From: Stigmatella aurantiaca
GTDB taxonomy: Bacteria > Myxococcota > Myxococcia > Myxococcales > Myxococcaceae
Direction of reading: 5' to 3'
Length of the DNA stretch: 64,000 nucleotides
Assembly (NCBI RefSeq): GCF_900109545.1
Contig: NZ_FOAP01000014.1
Span: forward strand, 160,646 to 224,645
The position numbers were made by a program, and so were the translations under genes. The notes beneath the pieces are model-generated. The model was given only the letters and a program-made list of their open reading frames with translations. It made no database searches and was not told the DNA's origin. Positions 58,398 to 64,000 of this stretch are shown here, piece after piece (the stretch's first letter is position 1; each line of letters begins with the position of its first letter).

Positions 58398-59504
58398 CTA
58401 TGACACCTGCGCTTCCGCGATGGCGGCGAGGATCTCGTCCGCCACCGCCTTCACGTTCGGCTCGGTGAACAGCGAGACATGGTTCCCGGGAACCATGCGC
58501 AAGCGCAGCGGCTGCACCGAGACGTCCTCCCAGCCTTCGGTGAGCGTCTCACAGAACTTGCTGTCGCTCGCGCGCAAGAAGGTGACCGGTCCCTGGAAAC
58601 GTTCTGCGGGCGCGTAGCCGGCGTAGCTGACGGAGCGGAAGAGCGCCAGGACACGCTCGATGCGCTCGTCAGGCTCGTCCGGCGGATAGGCACCGTGCCG
58701 CCTGGCGAGGTTCATGAAGTGCGCGATCCGCTGCCGCGGCTCGAGGGCACGCATGTCGTCACTGTTCAGCCCCATGTCCACATCGAACCAGTACCGGTAG
58801 CCGGCCGCGATGATGGAATAGAACTCGACGAGGTCCTCCAGGAAGGTCTCGGACTGCATGCGGAGGCGGAAGATGGCGGGCGACCAGGCATCGCCCACGG
58901 CGAGCACGGCCACCCGTTCCCCGATGCGCTGCAGTTGCAGGGCCATCTCCAGGGCCACCATGCCTCCCGTGCAGTGGCCCCCCAGGAGGTAGGGGCCGTG
59001 CGGCTGCACGGAACGCATGGTCTTGATGTGGTCAGCCGCCATGTCCTCGACGCGCTCGAACGGTGGGTGATCGCCAAAGAGTCCCCGGCTCTGGAGTCCG
59101 TAGACAGGCTGATCCGGCCCCATCCAGCGCACCATCGCATAGGAGGTGAGCGTGGTCCCCTCACCTCCCGGCAGGAAGAAGAAGGGGCGCTTCGAGCCGT
59201 GCGGCTGAAGCGGGACGATGGGCTCCGCGTTGAGCTTCCCCGAGCGAGCACGCAGGTCGCAGCCGATGCGCTCGATGGTTGGCTCCTGGAGGAATGTTTC
59301 CAGCGCGAGTGGGGCATCGAACCGCGCCACCGTCGCGGCGAGGGCCGCTTCCGCGCTGGCACGGTTGCCACCGAGGCCGAAGAAGTCATCCTTCATTCCG
59401 ATCCCGATGGCGTCTCTGCGCAGGGTGTCCGCCCAGATTCGCGATACTTGCAGTTCGTAGACGTCTCGGGGGGGGATAAACCGCTGGGTCATCATCGTCC
59501 TCAT
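58398..59504 (-). CDS. Carrier-protein/thioesterase didomain protein (NRPS/PKS type)
   Basis: 368 residues; start overlaps the upstream stop (ATGA). Residues about 10-85 follow a peptidyl-carrier fold (IWADTLRRDAIGIGMKDDFFGLGG). The phosphopantetheine serine is missing: GGNR (45-48) stands where GG(H/D)S is expected, with the next Ser at 50. A type I thioesterase follows (about 100-365): FFFLPGGEGTT, GPYLLGGHCTGGMVALEMALQL with Cys178 as nucleophile, a variant seen in some thioesterases, and VPGNHVSLF with the catalytic His. Third gene of a coupled operon; probably releases or edits an acyl or peptidyl product made by other enzymes. Confidence 0.8.
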   Translation of the reverse strand: MRTMMTQRFIPPRDVYELQVSRIWADTLRRDAIGIGMKDDFFGLGGNRASAEAALAATVARFDAPLALETFLQEPTIERIGCDLRARSGKLNAEPIVPLQPHGSKRPFFFLPGGEGTTLTSYAMVRWMGPDQPVYGLQSRGLFGDHPPFERVEDMAADHIKTMRSVQPHGPYLLGGHCTGGMVALEMALQLQRIGERVAVLAVGDAWSPAIFRLRMQSETFLEDLVEFYSIIAAGYRYWFDVDMGLNSDDMRALEPRQRIAHFMNLARRHGAYPPDEPDERIERVLALFRSVSYAGYAPAERFQGPVTFLRASDSKFCETLTEGWEDVSVQPLRLRMVPGNHVSLFTEPNVKAVADEILAAIAEAQVS

Positions 59505-61465
59505 GGGCTTGGGTTGGGGCTCACACCTGTGCTGCCGCGGTCACGTTCCAAGACGCTCGCGCCCAGGGGCCGGTGAACCGAAAGCTCCTGGTCGCGCAAC
59601 AGCCGCTTGAGCTGGATGGGCAACGCGCCGGAGCCTGCCTCGCGGGCCAGCACGCTCGCGATCAGATGCGCGACGCGCGGCCAATGGCAGTACCCGTCGA
59701 TCGCCGCCCGCTGGCGCAACTGAACGGTGGGATCCACCGCACGGCGCAGCGTGGCCAGCGCCTTTTCGGGATTGCCGCCCAGTGTGTCGACCAGGATCGG
59801 CAGCGGCGACTCGCGGTGCGTGGCGCACTGGGTGGCATACAGCCGGTCGAGCTGGAACGCATAGAGCGCGCGCTCCATGGCCACCTCGGCGGTGATCGCA
59901 TCCACGGCTCCGTCCGGTCCCTCCAGGGGATCCGGAGGCATGAGGAGCGGAGGGATGCCGTTCACGAGCGCGGCCCCGATGCTGCTCAAGCCCGGGCGGC
60001 AGACGAAGGCCGCTTGCGGCTTGGCGCGCAGGGCCCGGAGGAACGTACTCCAGTGCTCGTCGATCCATCCGAGCAGCGCCACGTTCGGCAGCCGCGAGTG
60101 CCCCAGCTCGAGCGACAGCCACGCGCGATCCTCCACGCTCCCGCCCGCGAACAGGAACTGCGTCTCCTCCATCCGCGCCGCCAGCGCCAGCATGGCGCGC
60201 CAGTGCCGCCGGCTGGAGGCAGAGAAGCCGTTGCCCTGAGACACGAGCACGACACCGCGCGGATCCTCCGGGGTGAAGAGGTGCTGGAGCGCAGGCGCGC
60301 GCTGGGCCAGATAGGCTCCGGCCTGCGCCGCGGCCTGTCCCGGGGAGAGCGCACTGGCCTGGCCAAGCGGCGGAATGACGACGTAGGGCCGCTTGCCCGA
60401 TTCCAGCGACAGCCAGTCACGCCAGTTGACGGCCTGATACCAGATCGTGCCGCTCTCCGGCACGGCGTCCATGATCTCCCGGCTCGCGGTCTCGAAGTCC
60501 ACCGAGGGATTGCGCTCCGGGTCGATCCTCGATGCGCGCAGCGCGTCCCTGAGTGCGTCTTGCGTGTGGATGGCCTGCGCGGACGCCGCCAGGAGCCCGG
60601 CCACCCCCATGGCCTCCTTCACCGGCGGGACCTGGCGTGTCAGCCACCTGAGCCACGCGAACTCCTCGAACGCATAGCGCACGGCATGCAGGGGCACTTC
60701 CTTCTGCTGCGCATGCTCGGCGAGCTGGTGCAGGATCCAGGTCTCCGGCCGGCAATCGTTCACGATGGCGGCCGTGCCCGCGCTTGCCCGGGCAAGCTCG
60801 CGGTTGTCCGCAATCCACAAGAGGGCCGCCTCGCGGTTCAGGAGCGCCGGACGCGAGAGGTTGGCGGTATCGGCGGGTGTGATCGTCGCCGACTCCGAGT
60901 CGCTGTAATAGAGCGGCACCACCTGGAGCCCCGCCGAGCCCCCGGCCTTCCGGCGCGCATACGCCGCGTCTTCCTGCCGCCGGATCGCCGCGGTGAACGG
61001 CATCGGGTCCGGGAGCCTGGAAAGGGCGCCGTGCACGGCCGGCACCCAGCCCGTCGTGTGCCCGAAGGCTTGCGCCACGTACAGCACGCCCGTGTGAGCC
61101 GAAGTGCGATGGACCGTCACGCGGAACTGGCCCTCGCGCCTCGGATCCGGCCCTGTGACATAGAGCGGGGCCTGTGACTCCCGCAGCGGCAAGTCATCGC
61201 GCGGGACGAGCATCGCCAGCCTCGCATCGCGATCCGAGACCAGGATGCTGTCCGGACCGGCGGCCAGGGCGAACGCCGCTGTCCCCTGGGCTGGCAGCGC
61301 ATCCTCGATCGACAGCGGCTGCCCAGCGACAGAGATCCGAGGCGGCTCCCCGGGCACCGGGTACATCACCTCGATGCGTCCGAGCGAGAGCCCGGTGGCA
61401 TCGCCACGCAGCACGCAGGACGGCGCCTCCTGCGGTGGGCACATGGCCATTGAAGAGGAACGCAT
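59501..61465 (-). CDS. Unrecognised 654-residue protein with GT-B-like C-terminal half
   Basis: Starts at the ATG overlapping the PLP-enzyme stop (TGATG) and ends overlapping the next start (ATGA). The N-terminal half has strands such as MYPVPGEPPRISVAGQPLSIED and LYVAQAFGHTTGWVPAVHGAL without a family I can name. Residues about 395-560 look like the nucleotide-sugar half of a GT-B glycosyltransferase: GVVLVSQGNGFSASSRRHW, FLFAGGSVEDRAWL, NVALLGWIDEHW, and ICRPGLSSIGAALVNGIPPLLMPP-like text (FVCRPGLSSIGAAL). No signal peptide or membrane helix. It could be a glycosyltransferase or a tailoring enzyme of the operon's product. Start and boundaries are firm; function is not. Confidence 0.6.
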   Translation of the reverse strand: MRSSSMAMCPPQEAPSCVLRGDATGLSLGRIEVMYPVPGEPPRISVAGQPLSIEDALPAQGTAAFALAAGPDSILVSDRDARLAMLVPRDDLPLRESQAPLYVTGPDPRREGQFRVTVHRTSAHTGVLYVAQAFGHTTGWVPAVHGALSRLPDPMPFTAAIRRQEDAAYARRKAGGSAGLQVVPLYYSDSESATITPADTANLSRPALLNREAALLWIADNRELARASAGTAAIVNDCRPETWILHQLAEHAQQKEVPLHAVRYAFEEFAWLRWLTRQVPPVKEAMGVAGLLAASAQAIHTQDALRDALRASRIDPERNPSVDFETASREIMDAVPESGTIWYQAVNWRDWLSLESGKRPYVVIPPLGQASALSPGQAAAQAGAYLAQRAPALQHLFTPEDPRGVVLVSQGNGFSASSRRHWRAMLALAARMEETQFLFAGGSVEDRAWLSLELGHSRLPNVALLGWIDEHWSTFLRALRAKPQAAFVCRPGLSSIGAALVNGIPPLLMPPDPLEGPDGAVDAITAEVAMERALYAFQLDRLYATQCATHRESPLPILVDTLGGNPEKALATLRRAVDPTVQLRQRAAIDGYCHWPRVAHLIASVLAREAGSGALPIQLKRLLRDQELSVHRPLGASVLERDRGSTGVSPNPSP

Positions 61466-62832
61466 CAGGCGGCCCCGCCTGCGTGGAGGTCCCTGGCGAT
61501 CATGTCTTCGTAGGTCTCCGCGCGGCGGACGAGCGTCTCGCGGCCCTGGTCCAGGATCACGATGCCCGGCTGAGGAAAGCAAAAGGAGTTCGAGAAGGAG
61601 ACCAGATAGGCCCCTGCATCCATGATCGCGAGCGTGTCTCCGGGACGGAGCCGAGGAAGCTCGATCGTGGTGCGCAGGGAGTCCATCGGGCTGCAGGTGG
61701 GTCCGTCGAGGGTGTACGTCCCCCCCGGAGAGTCGCCCCACCGCTCGGCGTGGAAGATCTCGTGATACTCGCGGTGCAGGATGTGAGCGATGTTCTCGCC
61801 CGCATCCAAGATCGCGTGCGAGGGCCCCGCTCCGGCCTCGTTGAGGCTGCTGACCCGGCACAGCAGCATCTGGGTGTTCCCGGTCATGGCCCGTCCGGGC
61901 TCCAACAAGATGCGCGGGGTGGGACGGCCGGCACGGCGGAAGTGGTCCTCGACCCGCTCGAAGAGCAGCGCGAGGTATTGCTCGATCGACAGCCTGCGGC
62001 GGACCCGCTCGGCGAGCGGAAGCGATGAGGCGTCGAGCGGCAGCACTGTCGGGACCGCCAGGCTCCCGCCAAGGTCGAGCATCTCCACGGCAAGGCCGAG
62101 CCGGGAGTGGAGCGTGTCGCAGAACGCCAGCACCTCTCGAACGAAGCGCTCCAGCGTCCTAGCATCCTCGATGGCCACGCCGCGGTGCGCGTGCAACCCG
62201 ACGACCCGCAGTGAAGGGTGTGCCAGCGCCTCCTCGTAGGCCGCCAGCGCTTGCCCTCCGGCAATCGGGACGCCGAACTTGCCCGACCAGCTATCGGAGG
62301 TGGCCACGCGCAGGCCCACGTTGGGCTTCTTGCCGAATTCCTCCGCTGCTTGAGCGACGAGCGCGATCTCCTCGCGATGGTTCAGGTGGGTGAGCAGGAG
62401 CTCGCTCTGGACGATCGTGCGCGCGATGCCCGGCGTCTTCCCCGGGCCATTGTAGATGATCCTTCCGGGCGCAACCCCGAGCCGCAGGGCGAGCCACAGC
62501 TCGTACGGCGAGACCACCTCGGCTCCGGCGCCGAGCTCCGACAGCTTCTGGAGCACGGCCGGAATCGGATTGGTCTTGTAGGAATAGAAGATCTCGGCCC
62601 CCCGCGTCCGGCCCTGCGGCACCTGCTGGAAGCGCCGGACGTTCTCGGCGAGCCGGCCGGCGTGGATGACGAAGAGAGGGCTGCCCCAGCGATCCGCCAG
62701 ACCCGCCAGCGCCTTTCCCTCCAGGCACAACCCTTCTTCAGCCCGCGTCAGGCCCCAGGTCTCTGGATGCAGGGACTGCGCGGCTGCCTGCTCCATGCGC
62801 CGTTCGGGAGCACCAACGGAGTGTGTGGACAC
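61465..62832 (-). CDS. PLP-dependent decarboxylase, DAP/ornithine (fold type III) family
   Basis: 455 residues from a GTG with GAGGG seven bases upstream (an ATG 36 bases later lacks a ribosome site). The alanine-racemase-like barrel binds PLP through Lys86 in FYSYKTNP. Further motifs: VVSPYELWLALRLGV, GLHAHRGV, LEPGRAMTGN, and the active-site Cys380 in DGPTCSPMDSL, then FSNSFCFPQPG. The protein is nearer to diaminopimelate/diamino-acid decarboxylases of secondary pathways than to LysA proper. As the leading gene of a three-gene coupled operon with a carrier-thioesterase, it probably supplies an amine or amino-acid precursor. Substrate unknown. Confidence 0.85.
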   Translation of the reverse strand: MSTHSVGAPERRMEQAAAQSLHPETWGLTRAEEGLCLEGKALAGLADRWGSPLFVIHAGRLAENVRRFQQVPQGRTRGAEIFYSYKTNPIPAVLQKLSELGAGAEVVSPYELWLALRLGVAPGRIIYNGPGKTPGIARTIVQSELLLTHLNHREEIALVAQAAEEFGKKPNVGLRVATSDSWSGKFGVPIAGGQALAAYEEALAHPSLRVVGLHAHRGVAIEDARTLERFVREVLAFCDTLHSRLGLAVEMLDLGGSLAVPTVLPLDASSLPLAERVRRRLSIEQYLALLFERVEDHFRRAGRPTPRILLEPGRAMTGNTQMLLCRVSSLNEAGAGPSHAILDAGENIAHILHREYHEIFHAERWGDSPGGTYTLDGPTCSPMDSLRTTIELPRLRPGDTLAIMDAGAYLVSFSNSFCFPQPGIVILDQGRETLVRRAETYEDMIARDLHAGGAA

Positions 62833-62949
62833 ATTTAAACCCTCACTGCGGGTGAGTGTGTTTGTCGGGAGGGAGGAGAGAGGCGTGGACACGAAGGATC
62901 CTTCTGTCGAATTCCGGGCCAGCACTATGGCCGAGGCACGCCGCCAGAC

Positions 62950-62965
62950 AGCACGGCGCGTGCCA
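62950..62965 (-). promoter_or_regulatory. Sigma54-like promoter candidate ahead of the decarboxylase operon
   Basis: Minus-strand TGGCACGCGCCGTGCT fits TGGCACG-N4-TTGCW except GTGC for TTGC, with correct GG-to-GC spacing, about 118 bases before the proposed GTG. Confidence 0.35.
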
Positions 62966-63140
62966 GCTTCGGGCTCGAAGGAAACACCTCGGGAGTTCCT
63001 GCCGGCGCGCTCCGCCGGCGTGCCATTGACGTGGCACCGACGTGTCAGGGCTCCCGGCCACGCCTGATCAGCTTCCCCCCAGGACGAGGGAACTGTTCCA
63101 GGCCGTCAGCCGGTAACACCCGGTCCCCGCCTCGCAGGAT

Positions 63141-63911
63141 TCAATCGAGGAAACGCCGCGCCCAGTCTCGCTGCTGTTGCAAGGAAAAGCTGGGGCCGGC
63201 AGTTTGTGGCTCTTGGTAGAGCCAGGGCTCCAGCACCCTGGCCAGCTCGCGGTAGGCAGGCAGCACTTGCCCTGCATCGACGTTACCCGCTTCCGGCCAT
63301 TCCCCCAGCGTGACGACCGCCCGTGCGCCGTCCAGGTCCTGCACGCTGACGCCTGGCGCATGAAGCCGCGCCTTCAGTCCGTTCACTCCTCCCAGTTCCC
63401 CCAGCACGGGCTGCCCTACGAACGTCAACCAACTCACCCCCCACAGCCGCGTGCCCAACCTTCCCCCAATGGACTCATCCGGAACGTCGATGCCTGGATG
63501 ACGAAGGCACCGCTGGAGGGCCTCTCGTTTGACACCGGCCAGATCGAGCCCGCCGTTGATCGAAAGGCCCACCTGGCCAGAACAGAACGGCAAGGAGGCT
63601 GCCAGATCTAACGCCCATTCGCGGACGCGTGCCGGCCCCTGCGCTTCGAGCCACTCCGTTGGCAGCCAGCCCTTCACCTCGCTCACCACCGCAGCACTCG
63701 GGTTGCCGGAAAGGCCGGCGCGTTGTCTGCCATGGTACTCGAAGCGATACCGGTACTCAGCGGGACCCGCGTCGTAAAGACGGACCACGGCCCAGTCCTC
63801 GGCACTCATTTCGCGCCGGATCAACTCCCACCCTGGGACGTCGAGCTTGTGAAATTCCCCTTCTAGATCCACATACCGGCCCAGTGAAGACGGGCCTACG
63901 GCTCTTAACAC
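63141..63911 (-). CDS. DUF3396 (type VI immunity, TsiV3-like) protein with abnormal N-terminus
   Basis: 256 residues from a GTG. LEGEFHKLDVPGWELIRREM, YRFEYHGRQ, WLPTEWLEAQGPARVREWALDLAASLPF, LSINGGLDLAG, GTRLWGVSWLTFVGQPVLGELGG and ARAVVTLGEWPEAGNV...LPAYRELARVLEPWLY follow the DUF3396 family closely. The family includes type VI secretion immunity proteins. The usual first 60-80 residues are absent: the frame runs open to the window edge, but its upstream sequence (ARSLLILTRNAVV) does not look like the family. It may be a 5'-truncated or rearranged gene. No effector gene is visible. Confidence 0.7.
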   Translation of the reverse strand: MLRAVGPSSLGRYVDLEGEFHKLDVPGWELIRREMSAEDWAVVRLYDAGPAEYRYRFEYHGRQRAGLSGNPSAAVVSEVKGWLPTEWLEAQGPARVREWALDLAASLPFCSGQVGLSINGGLDLAGVKREALQRCLRHPGIDVPDESIGGRLGTRLWGVSWLTFVGQPVLGELGGVNGLKARLHAPGVSVQDLDGARAVVTLGEWPEAGNVDAGQVLPAYRELARVLEPWLYQEPQTAGPSFSLQQQRDWARRFLD

Positions 63912-64000
63912 TACTGCGTTACGGGTAAGAATGAGGAGGGAGCGAGCAGCCGAAGGCTGAGCGAGTTGGCCGTTATTGCGTTGTCCGTCCGGCGTCCTAC

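Overview
The window is a high-GC (about 70%) stretch of chromosome from a myxobacterium, most likely suborder Cystobacterineae (a Stigmatella, Cystobacter, Archangium or Hyalangium relative). This is inferred from many serine/threonine kinases with unusual domain chains, a kinase paired with a myxobacterial-type sigma factor, an ECF42 sigma unit, many lipoproteins, secreted polysaccharide hydrolases, an MXAN_6521-type lipoprotein and a lipoprotein toxin/immunity pair. No rRNA, tRNA, CRISPR array or intact insertion sequence was seen.

Layout. 1-1.7 kb: end of a compatible-solute ABC transporter operon and a small Cys-rich lipoprotein (minus strand). 1.9-8.7 kb: a GH26 hydrolase, a CPA1 antiporter and a large secreted GH81 beta-1,3-glucanase with three discoidin-like domains. 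8.9-10.6 kb: an accessory island with a lipoprotein carrying a PD-(D/E)XK-like nuclease domain, a translationally coupled partner (probable toxin and immunity) and a tyrosine-recombinase scrap. 10.6-17.0 kb (minus strand): a GTPase, an MBL-like protein, a kinase with PilZ-like, J-like and TPR-like parts, RdgC split into two overlapping genes, a candidate sigma54-driven G-rich small RNA with a strong terminator, and two tandem small paralogues that look like immunity proteins. 17.1-18.9 kb: DGPF protein and ECF42 sigma factor behind a matching autoregulatory promoter. 19-31 kb: housekeeping and envelope genes: argS, an esterase, an ATP-grasp protein, manC diverging from an SGNH-like/MBOAT polysaccharide-acetylation pair, a Nudix hydrolase with uppP, a YchJ-like protein and metK with an intrinsic terminator. 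31.4-37.6 kb: envelope transport genes (MlaC-like, COG4389 membrane protein, MMPL/RND exporter, lipoprotein). 38-42.6 kb: ABC ATPase, outer-membrane barrel, then a Fur-box-preceded TonB receptor and HmuY operon. 42.6-49.9 kb: an OhrR regulator and HSL-type esterase flanked by identical palindromes, CotH/C-type-lectin lipoprotein, folD, a GH6 cellulase and an AbrB-type membrane protein. 49.9-57.2 kb: a kinase with TPRs, a sigma factor, and a lipoprotein joining an inactive trypsin-like domain to 14 kelch repeats. 57.2-62.9 kb: GST, GFA protein, and a coupled three-gene operon (PLP decarboxylase, an unknown protein with a GT-B-like C-terminal region, carrier-thioesterase) that may make a small metabolite. 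63.1-63.9 kb: a DUF3396-type (type VI) immunity protein with an abnormal N-terminus.

Themes: predatory and saprophytic polymer degradation (GH26, GH81, GH6), kin discrimination or antagonism (toxin/immunity genes at 8.9-10.4, 16.5-17.0 and 63 kb), and dense signalling. The least explained elements are the nuclease lipoprotein pair, the G-rich small-RNA locus at 16.0-16.2 kb and the decarboxylase/carrier-thioesterase operon.
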